Below are positions 1 to 5,102 of a DNA stretch of 5,102 nucleotides, piece after piece. A program made the translations under genes and the position numbers. The stretch covers positions 1 to 5,102 of the forward strand of contig QFPK01000049.1 in NCBI GenBank assembly GCA_003248865.1. Reading direction: 5' to 3'. The stretch is from Sphingomonas sp. (lineage in GTDB: Bacteria; Pseudomonadota; Alphaproteobacteria; Sphingomonadales; Sphingomonadaceae). The notes beneath the pieces are model-generated. The model saw nothing but the letters and a program-made list of their open reading frames with translations. It searched no databases and was not told where the DNA came from. The stretch's first letter is position 1. Each line of letters opens with the position of its first letter.

Positions 1-1
1 A

Positions 2-223
2 CCGCGGACCGATATCGAAGCCACACTCGCCGAGATCTGGGCCGAAGTGCTCCGGATCGAACAGGTCAGCGTCAACGACAACTTCTTCGAACTCGGCGGC
101 GACTCCATCCAGTGCATCCAGGTTGCAGCGCGCTCCCGAGCGCGAGGGATTGTGACCACCGTCCAACAGGTGTTCGAGCATGGTACCATTGCAGGAGTGG
201 CAACGGTCGCTGCCGTCCGCACC
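2..223 (+). other. Peptidyl carrier protein (T) domain 1, E-associated type
   Basis: This carrier domain bears the growing peptide as a thioester on a phosphopantetheine arm. The motif FFELGGDSI lies at about 83-109, and the attachment serine is codon 104-106 (residue 35 of the visible protein). Carrier domains that feed an epimerization domain typically read GGDSI rather than GGHSL, and here the motif is GGDSIQCIQ, directly followed by an E domain. The domain is essentially complete, because the helix-1 sequence T-L-A-E-I-W is present at the window edge. Its own C and A domains must lie upstream, so the residue it carries cannot be predicted here. Confidence 0.95.
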
Positions 224-3200
224 GCGACGGAGGCGGATCAGGGGCTTGTCGTCGGCGACACCCCGCTAACCCCGATCCAGCATTGGTGGCTGGCAGGCGA
301 CCCGTCCGAACCGCACCACAACAATCAGGCCTTTCTGCTTAGCTGCCGCAAACCGCTTGCCCCAGATCGGCTGGCGGAGAGCCTCACCCAGGTCGTCCGT
401 CACCACGATGCGCTGCGGCTGCGTCTTGCGCGCGAGAGCAATGGCTGGCGGCAATGGATCGCCGAGGATCACGTCTGCACGGTCGACCACATCGATCTCA
501 CATCCGTGGCCGCATCCGAACAGAATCGGGAACTCGCCATTCAGGCGAACGCCATTCAGGCCAGCTTCGATCTGGCTGACGGGCCGATCCTGCGCTGCGC
601 GCTGTTCGACCTGGGGGATGGCAGCCAGCGCATGCTGATCGTGATCCACCATATCGCCGTTGACGGTGTCTCCTGGCGCATTCTGCTGGAGGATCTCGAG
701 GCAGCCTATCTGGCCCTCGAAAACCGGCAGTCGGTGCAGCTTCCGCCGAAGACAACTTCCTACAAGGCATGGTCGGAGCGATTGCAGGCCTTTGCCCTTA
801 GCGAAACGATGGAGGCGCAAAGCGATTATTGGGCGAGCCTGCCGTGGGATCGCTGTGCCTTGCCGGCGCTGACGGCGTCACTCGACAACCTTGTGCGCTC
901 GACTGAAGCGATCGATTCGGAATTGTCGATGGAGGAGACCAGGGCTCTTCTGCACGATGTACCCGGCGTTTATCGCACGCAGATCAATGACGTTCTGCTC
1001 ACAGCCCTCGCCCAAGCCAATCGGCTCTTGTACGGGCGTTCCACACTGCTCGTTGATCTTGAGGGACACGGCCGCGAAGACCTGTTCGAGGACGTCGACC
1101 TGAGCCGAACCGTTGGGTGGTTCACCAGCATCTTCCCAATGATCTTGGACATCTCCGACACGTCGGATACCGGTGCGTCGTTGCGGCGCATCAAGGAACA
1201 GCTGCGCGCCGTGCCTCGCCGTGGCGTCGGCTTCGGGGTCCTTCGCTACCTGAAGCCGGATTCAGGTCTGGATATCCTGCCGCGACCCGAGATCAGTTTC
1301 AACTATCTCGGTCAGTTCGATGGTGCGATCGACCAGTCGCAGCTGTTTGCGGTGGCAGAAGAGGAATCGGGCAACGTCCGCAGCTCGAAGGCCCGGCGTG
1401 CGCACGCGATCGAAATCCTGGGTAGCGTTGCAGGGGGGCAACTGCGGATGCGGTGGCTGTACAATCCTGCATTGCACGCAGGCGAGGAGATGTCAGCCTT
1501 CGCCAATGCGTTCATGGATTGCCTCCGGACCCTGATCCGCCACTGCGCGCACAGCGACGGCGGCTTCACTCCGTCCGATTTCCCGCTTGCCCGCACCGTT
1601 CTGAACCAGGAGTCGCTCGACGCGGCAATCGCCGCGCTGGGGGGCGCCCGCAGGCTGGAGGACATCTATCCCCTGTCGCCCCTGCAGCAGGGGCTCCTTT
1701 TCCATTCGATGTTCGATGCTGAGGCCGGGTCCTATGTCAACAGCCTGAACTTCCGGATCTCGGGGCCGCTTCGGATCGAGGATCTGCGCGCCGCTTGGCA
1801 GCAGGCGATTGCTCGACATGAGATCTTGCGAACTGCCTTTTTCAGCGCGGCGGCAGGCACACCGCTGCAAGCCGTCTTGCGCACTGCTGAAATGCCGATT
1901 GACCAGATTGACTGGCGGCATCTTTCGCAGGCCGAGCAGAGCGCGCAACTGGACGCACTGATCGCGGCTGAGCGATCGCGAGGGTTTGACTATACGCAGC
2001 CGCCGCTCATGCGGCTGTGCGTCGTGACCACCGGGACAGATGAACACCGGCTTGTCTGGACGAGCCATCACATCCTTCTGGACGGCTGGTCGACCGCCAT
2101 CCTGCTGGGCGAGGTCCTTGGCGCTTACCGGTCCCGCGCGACCGGGCGCGATGCCACGCTGCCGACCGCGCTCCCCTACCGCAGATACATTGATTGGCTC
2201 GGGCGACAGGATCCACGTGCCGCCGAGGACTATTGGCGTGACAGTCTTGCCGGAAGCGAAGGCCCGACACCGATCGGCGTCGACCGCCGGCCTCGCGAAG
2301 GCACGGCGTCGCGCCATGCCGAACACCGCGTGGTCCTGCCGACCCCGCTTGACGAACTCGAAGCGAGCGCGCGACGCTGCCGGGTGACGCTCAACAGCTT
2401 GGCGCTTGCCGCTTGGGCACTGGTCTTCAGCCGCTACTCGGGGCGCAGCGATACCATCTTCGGCGTGACAGTCGCCGGGCGACCGGAAGAACTTGACGGC
2501 GTCGAGCAGGGAGTCGGCCTTTATATCAACACGCTTCCTCTGTGCCTGGAGACGCCTCCCGCTGCAGGGCTCGCGTCCTGGCTCGCGGACGTGCATGGCC
2601 GGCAGCAGGCGTTGATGCGTTTCCAGTACAGTTCGCTCGTCGACGTACAGCGGTGGAGCGGTATGCCCTCGGGTGTGCCGATGTTTGAATGCGGATTCGT
2701 CTTCGAGAACTACCCGGTCGAAGCGGTTGCCGATGGGCCTGGATCCGATGATCTTCGCGTTGACGAGATTGCCGGATCGGACCGACCACACTATCCTCTT
2801 TACCTCCAGTTCGCGGCCGCAGGCGGCTCCTTGTCTTTGACTCTGGCCTACGATGAGGAGCGTTTCGCGCTATCCACGATCGAGCGGCTGGGACGCCACA
2901 TCGGTCATGTTCTCGGCCAGATCGCAGCCGACCCTGAACAGACGGTGGGCGAAGTGGAACTGCTTGGAGACAGTGAGCGGCAGTGCCTGATCACTGGATA
3001 TAGCGGACCTGTTATCCCGTTTCCGACGTCGCAGCTGGCGCACAGGCCCTTTGAGGATCGGGTGAAGAGCTGCCCGCATGCGCCCGCGCTCCTTTCGGCG
3101 GGAGAAGTGCTGAGTTACGCCGAGCTGAACCGGCGGGCCAACCGGCTCGCCCACCGGCTCATCGAGCTAGGTGTCGGCCCCGAAGACCGGGTCGCAATCT

Positions 3201-4909
3201 GTTTCGACCGCGGCGCCGATCTGGTCACGGCTGTGCTCGCCGTGCTGAAAGCGGGCGCCGCCTATGTGCCGCTCGACCCCGCTTATCCGATCGAGCGCCT
3301 TGTCTACATGATCGAGGACAGCCGCCCGTCCGCACTGCTCACCGAGCCCGTTTACGAACATTTGTTCGCAGCGGTGAACTGCCCGCTTCTGCTGTTGGGC
3401 GGAAACGACGCGGGCGCCTGCGAAGGTCGCGACGACGATCCTGACGTTGTCGGCTTGTCGTCGGGCAACCTCGCGTACGTCATCTACACATCGGGCTCGA
3501 CCGGGCGTCCCAAGGGTGTCGCGGTGCGCCACAGGGCCGTCGCCAATTTGGTCGATTGGGTCAACAGGAGCTTCGAGGTGGGCCCTGCCGACCGTCTGCT
3601 CTTCACCACCTCCATCTGCTTCGATCTTTCGGTCTACGACATTCTCGGCATGCTCTCGGCTGGCGGTTGCATCCGGGTCGCTTCAAAGAACGAGATTGCG
3701 GATCCCGAGAGGCTGCTGAGCATTCTCGCAGAAGAGCCGATTACCTTTTGGGATTCAGCCCCGGCTGTTTTCGCGCAGCTTGCACCCTTGCTGGACGCGC
3801 GCCCGCCTGTCGGCGGCGCGCTGCGGCTGGCATTCTTCAGCGGCGACTGGATTCCGCTCGCGCTTCCTGACGTGGTTCGAAGGAGCTTCCCCAAGTGCCG
3901 CGTGATCAGTCTGGGCGGCGCAACCGAAGCAACTGTCTGGTCCAACGTCCATCAGGTTGGCGTGATCTCTCCGGCCTGGCGCAGCATACCCTATGGGCGG
4001 CCGATGCAGAACGCCCGCTATTATGTTCTTGACGATCGGCTGCGCCCGTCGCCGACCGACGTGCCCGGGGATCTCTACATCGCCGGCGAGTGTCTGAGCG
4101 ACGGCTACTTCGGCAAACCCAGCCTCACCGCCCAGCGCTTTGTAGCCGATCCTTTCGGACCGCCCGGCGCCCGCATGTATCGCACCGGCGACCGTGCGCG
4201 CTTCTGGGAAGACGGCACGATGGAGTTTCTGGGCCGCCTTGATGGCCAGGTGAAGCTGCGCGGCTTCCGGATCGAGCTGGGCGAAGTCGAAGCGGCGCTG
4301 CTCAACGAGCCGTCAGTCCGCCTGGCCGCAGCGATGATCCGGGAAGACAGACCGGGTGACCGTCGGTTGATTGCCTATGTCGTTCCGAGCGAAGGGGCCG
4401 AACCGGATCCTGGCGCCATGCGGGCGGCGGTTCGCAATATATTGCCGGACTATATGGTCCCGGCTGCTATCGTCGTAGTTCCAGCGATGCCGCTCACCGT
4501 CAACGGCAAGATTGATCGCGCAGCATTTCCTGCGCCTGAATATGGGGCCAGCCTTCGCGATTACATAGCACCCGCAACAGCGACCGAAATGGCGATCGCG
4601 CAAATCTGGGTCGAGGTTCTCGATGTCGACCACGTCGGTGCGCAGGACGACTTTTTCGAGCTCGGCGGCGACTCGTTGCTGGCGATGCGGGTGTTCGCGC
4701 TCATACGCGAGCGTCTGGACCTCGAGCCGCCGATGCGCCTGCTCTTCGAGGTGCGCACGGTTTCCGGAATCGCGGCCTTGATCGATAGCCGCGCATGGGA
4801 GACCGGCGAGGGCGCGCGCGAGGCCGAACTGTCCAAGCAAATCGAGAATATGTCAGACGAGGAGGTTTTCGCGATGCTTGAACGGCTGGAAGCGTCGACC
4901 GATGGCTGA
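2..4909 (+). CDS. Nonribosomal peptide synthetase, 5'-partial, T-E-C-A-T
   Basis: This multidomain cytoplasmic NRPS builds a peptide by thiotemplate chemistry. The reading frame is open from base 2, and the first codons already encode carrier-domain sequence (I-E-A-T-L-A-E-I-W), so the true start lies upstream and the GTG at 47 is only an internal Val codon. The visible 1635 residues run: PCP (about 1-74, Ser35), epimerization (about 88-535), condensation (about 552-992), adenylation (about 1013-1513), PCP (about 1523-1597, Ser1558) and an acidic tail ending at TGA 4907-4909. The first T-E pair finishes an upstream module that adds a D-configured residue; C-A-T is one full elongation module. 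There is no thioesterase, and the next gene overlaps by 8 bases and starts with a C domain, so the chain is handed on in trans. No frameshift or broken core motif was seen. NRPS identity is certain from motifs; the product is unknown. Confidence 0.97.
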   Translation, partial: PRTDIEATLAEIWAEVLRIEQVSVNDNFFELGGDSIQCIQVAARSRARGIVTTVQQVFEHGTIAGVATVAAVRTATEADQGLVVGDTPLTPIQHWWLAGDPSEPHHNNQAFLLSCRKPLAPDRLAESLTQVVRHHDALRLRLARESNGWRQWIAEDHVCTVDHIDLTSVAASEQNRELAIQANAIQASFDLADGPILRCALFDLGDGSQRMLIVIHHIAVDGVSWRILLEDLEAAYLALENRQSVQLPPKTTSYKAWSERLQAFALSETMEAQSDYWASLPWDRCALPALTASLDNLVRSTEAIDSELSMEETRALLHDVPGVYRTQINDVLLTALAQANRLLYGRSTLLVDLEGHGREDLFEDVDLSRTVGWFTSIFPMILDISDTSDTGASLRRIKEQLRAVPRRGVGFGVLRYLKPDSGLDILPRPEISFNYLGQFDGAIDQSQLFAVAEEESGNVRSSKARRAHAIEILGSVAGGQLRMRWLYNPALHAGEEMSAFANAFMDCLRTLIRHCAHSDGGFTPSDFPLARTVLNQESLDAAIAALGGARRLEDIYPLSPLQQGLLFHSMFDAEAGSYVNSLNFRISGPLRIEDLRAAWQQAIARHEILRTAFFSAAAGTPLQAVLRTAEMPIDQIDWRHLSQAEQSAQLDALIAAERSRGFDYTQPPLMRLCVVTTGTDEHRLVWTSHHILLDGWSTAILLGEVLGAYRSRATGRDATLPTALPYRRYIDWLGRQDPRAAEDYWRDSLAGSEGPTPIGVDRRPREGTASRHAEHRVVLPTPLDELEASARRCRVTLNSLALAAWALVFSRYSGRSDTIFGVTVAGRPEELDGVEQGVGLYINTLPLCLETPPAAGLASWLADVHGRQQALMRFQYSSLVDVQRWSGMPSGVPMFECGFVFENYPVEAVADGPGSDDLRVDEIAGSDRPHYPLYLQFAAAGGSLSLTLAYDEERFALSTIERLGRHIGHVLGQIAADPEQTVGEVELLGDSERQCLITGYSGPVIPFPTSQLAHRPFEDRVKSCPHAPALLSAGEVLSYAELNRRANRLAHRLIELGVGPEDRVAICFDRGADLVTAVLAVLKAGAAYVPLDPAYPIERLVYMIEDSRPSALLTEPVYEHLFAAVNCPLLLLGGNDAGACEGRDDDPDVVGLSSGNLAYVIYTSGSTGRPKGVAVRHRAVANLVDWVNRSFEVGPADRLLFTTSICFDLSVYDILGMLSAGGCIRVASKNEIADPERLLSILAEEPITFWDSAPAVFAQLAPLLDARPPVGGALRLAFFSGDWIPLALPDVVRRSFPKCRVISLGGATEATVWSNVHQVGVISPAWRSIPYGRPMQNARYYVLDDRLRPSPTDVPGDLYIAGECLSDGYFGKPSLTAQRFVADPFGPPGARMYRTGDRARFWEDGTMEFLGRLDGQVKLRGFRIELGEVEAALLNEPSVRLAAAMIREDRPGDRRLIAYVVPSEGAEPDPGAMRAAVRNILPDYMVPAAIVVVPAMPLTVNGKIDRAAFPAPEYGASLRDYIAPATATEMAIAQIWVEVLDVDHVGAQDDFFELGGDSLLAMRVFALIRERLDLEPPMRLLFEVRTVSGIAALIDSRAWETGEGAREAELSKQIENMSDEEVFAMLERLEASTDG
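263..1600 (+). other. Epimerization (E) domain
   Basis: This domain converts the C-terminal residue of the peptide on the preceding carrier from L to D. Motifs in order are: E1-like LTPIQHWW (266-289); E2 HHIAVDGVSW (647-676) with both histidines (residues 216-217) and Asp221; E3-like NDVLLTALA (about 985-1012); E4 EGHGRE (1061-1078) with Glu354; E5 RTVGWFTS (1106-1129); E6-like GVGFG (about 1222-1240); and E7 FNYLGQF (1298-1318) with Tyr435. In known E domains the second His and the Glu of EGHGRE are the catalytic pair, and both are present. The VSW after HHxxxDG and the EGHGRE motif separate it from C domains. It is predicted to be active. Boundaries are approximate. Confidence 0.96.
1655..2975 (+). 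other. Condensation (C) domain, probably DCL type
   Basis: This domain forms the peptide bond between the upstream epimerised peptidyl thioester and the aminoacyl thioester on the following carrier. It opens with YPLSPLQQGLLFHS (1667-1708), the C1 form usual for C domains that accept a D-configured donor. The catalytic motif HHILLDGWS lies at 2066-2092, with His689, His690 and Asp694 intact. A later motif reads GLYINTLPL (about 2516-2544), matching the C5 core. The position directly after an E domain agrees with a DCL assignment. It is not a heterocyclization domain, because the active site is HHxxxDG and not DxxxxD. C versus E identity is certain; the DCL subtype is inferred from C1 and context. 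Confidence 0.93.
3040..4540 (+). other. Adenylation (A) domain, Cys/Gly-like family, atypical pocket
   Basis: This domain activates one amino acid with ATP and loads it on the following carrier. Cores seen: A1 LSYAELNRRANRL; A2 LKAGAAYVPLDPAYP (3245-3289); A3 YTSGSTGRPKG (3485-3517); A4 FDLSVYD (3620-3640); A5 GGATEATVW (3914-3940); A7 YRTGDRARF (from 4178); A8 RGFRIELGEVE (4259-4291); A10 NGKIDR (4502-4519) with catalytic Lys1503. Hand alignment to GrsA PheA gives pocket residues D235 (3623), L236 (3626), Y239 (3635), D278 (3752), F299 (3833), S301 (3839), L322 (3911), V330 (3935), W331 (3938), K517 (4508). The nearest code I recall is Cys, DLYNLSLIWK, with changes at 278, 299 and 330. The FSGDWIPL stretch and GGATE also fit Cys/Gly-type A domains. 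Cys is the best guess, but the substrate is not settled. Confidence 0.95.
4568..4792 (+). other. Peptidyl carrier protein (T) domain 2
   Basis: This carrier domain is loaded by the preceding A domain and holds the extended peptide after condensation. The motif FFELGGDSLLAMRV spans about 4652-4693, and the phosphopantetheine serine is codon 4673-4675 (residue 1558). It reads GGDSL, unlike the GGDSI of the first carrier, and no E domain follows, so the residue added here should stay L unless a later enzyme acts. The flanking sequence E-I-W or Q-I-W, V-L, and DDFFELGGDS or DNFFELGGDS parallels the first carrier domain, as expected for paralogous domains. It is the last folded domain of the protein, so transfer to the next module must occur between proteins. 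Confidence 0.95.
4793..4906 (+). other. Acidic C-terminal tail, possible docking element
   Basis: About 38 residues follow the last carrier domain. The last part contains ELSKQIENMSDEEV and then FAMLERLEAS, which is acidic and looks helical and amphipathic. MSDEEV followed by a short Leu/Glu helix resembles segments I know from linkers and C-terminal tails of NRPS and PKS proteins. Because the next protein must recognise this carrier in trans, the tail may form part of a docking interface. This is inference; no structure or pair match was tested. Confidence 0.45.
4888..4892 (+). promoter_or_regulatory. Weak putative ribosome binding site for the second NRPS gene
   Basis: GGAAG lies 9 bases before the ATG at 4902 and is the only purine-rich match at normal spacing. 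It is a partial match to a Shine-Dalgarno sequence and lies inside the upstream coding region. Given the 8-base overlap with the stop of the first gene, translational coupling probably contributes more than this site. A stronger GAGGAGG at 4859-4865 is too far (36 bases) to serve this start directly. Confidence 0.35.
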
Positions 4910-5102
4910 CTCTCCGCCGGTTTCTGTCGAAACATCCAGGGCACAGGCAGCGCGAGAGCTGCTGCTGAAGCGCATGCTACAGCAGCAGCAGCGGCAGATG
5001 GCGCCCCCGCTTGAGCCTGAGGCGCGTCCGTCTCGCATTCCGTTGTCGTTTGCGCAGGAGCGTCTTTGGTTTTTGGACGAGCTGGGTCTTGGGGTGGCGT
5101 AC
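4902..5102 (+). CDS. Nonribosomal peptide synthetase, N-terminal fragment (C domain start), 3'-partial
   Basis: This is a second NRPS protein; only 67 codons lie in the window and the frame runs off the 3' edge. The ATG at 4902-4904 overlaps the upstream TGA (4907-4909) by 8 bases in another frame, which implies one operon and coupled translation. The first 45 or so residues form a Gln-rich, basic segment (RELLLKRMLQQQQRQM), likely a helix before the first domain. Then comes PLSFAQERLWFLDELG (5040-5087), the C1 motif of a condensation domain of LCL-like type. An LCL domain fits the preceding carrier, which has no E domain. The protein should accept the peptide from the first NRPS and extend it. 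The catalytic HHxxxDG and everything later lie beyond the window. The start is chosen by overlap, a nearby GGAAG and the usual distance to C1. Confidence 0.9.
   Translation, partial: MADSPPVSVETSRAQAARELLLKRMLQQQQRQMAPPLEPEARPSRIPLSFAQERLWFLDELGLGVAY
4958..4992 (+). repeat. CTG/CAG inverted repeat in the start region of the second NRPS gene
   Basis: GCTGCTGCTG at 4958-4967 is the exact reverse complement of CAGCAGCAGC, which occurs in two overlapping registers at 4980-4989 and 4983-4992. The loop is 12 or 15 bases and contains the palindrome GCATGC. The arms encode Leu-Leu-Leu and Gln-Gln-Gln-Gln, so codon composition explains them. The transcript could still fold into a hairpin about 55 bases after the start codon. 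Any regulatory role is speculative. Confidence 0.5.

Noticed and set aside
47..49. GTG as the real start of the first NRPS
   Set aside because: The frame is open back to base 2 and the residues before 47 (T-L-A-E-I-W-A-E) are the conserved first helix of the carrier domain. The gene is cut by the window edge.
1493..2791. Long open frame of 432 codons on the - strand
   Set aside because: It lies wholly opposite the E-C region of the NRPS, its translation is rich in Arg, Pro, Ala and Gln with no recognisable domain, and long antisense frames are common in G+C-rich coding DNA.
1655..2975. Heterocyclization (Cy) domain, expected beside a Cys-like A domain
   Set aside because: The active site reads HHILLDG, not DxxxxD, and the other cores are those of an ordinary condensation domain.
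92..4675. Direct DNA repeat: 14 identical bases at 92-105 and 4661-4674
   Set aside because: Both copies encode the conserved LGGDS motif of the two carrier domains. This is domain homology, not a mobile or recombination repeat.
4793..4909. Thioesterase or reductase release domain at the C-terminus
   Set aside because: Only about 38 residues follow the carrier domain, with no GxSxG or Rossmann motif, and another NRPS gene follows at once.
4680..4950. Promoter or terminator between the two genes
   Set aside because: The genes overlap by 8 bases, and I see no T-run after a stem nor convincing -35/-10 pair. They look like one transcript.

Overview
The window is an internal slice of a modular nonribosomal peptide synthetase (NRPS) locus, all coding on the + strand. 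It is G+C-rich, with mostly C- or G-ending codons and no introns. The genes are packed with an 8-base overlap. This points to a high-GC bacterium, most plausibly a proteobacterium, but nothing in the window fixes the taxon and I hold that loosely.

Layout. Bases 2-4909 are the 3' part (1635 codons) of an NRPS gene whose start lies upstream of the window. The domain order is T(PCP)-E-C-A-T(PCP), followed by a short acidic tail. The T-E pair closes an upstream module whose C and A domains are not visible. The C-A-T set is a complete elongation module. All core catalytic motifs looked for are intact: both phosphopantetheine serines, the HHxxxDG motifs of E and C, the EGHGRE and FNYLGQF motifs of E, and A3, A4, A5, A7, A8 and A10 of the adenylation domain. 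A second NRPS gene starts at 4902 and overlaps the first gene's stop. Only its first 67 codons are present: a basic, Gln-rich N-terminal segment and the C1 motif of a condensation domain. Neither protein shows a thioesterase or reductase release domain here, so the assembly line continues downstream.

How the genes work together. The first T holds the upstream peptide, E epimerises its last residue to D, and a C domain with DCL-type features joins it to the amino acid loaded by the visible A domain. The peptide on the second T is then passed in trans to the LCL-like C domain of the next protein. The order E then DCL, and T without E then LCL, is stereochemically consistent.

The most interesting point is the specificity pocket of the A domain, read by hand as D-L-Y-D-F-S-L-V-W-K. 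It belongs with Cys/Gly-type A domains (A5 reads GGATE rather than YGPTE) and resembles the Cys code DLYNLSLIWK, but differs at three pocket positions, including an acidic residue where Asn is usual. I see no RNA genes, mobile elements, CRISPR arrays or non-coding stretches. I do not see evidence for a wholly new class of system; this is a well-formed NRPS with an unusual pocket and a protein-protein junction worth examining.
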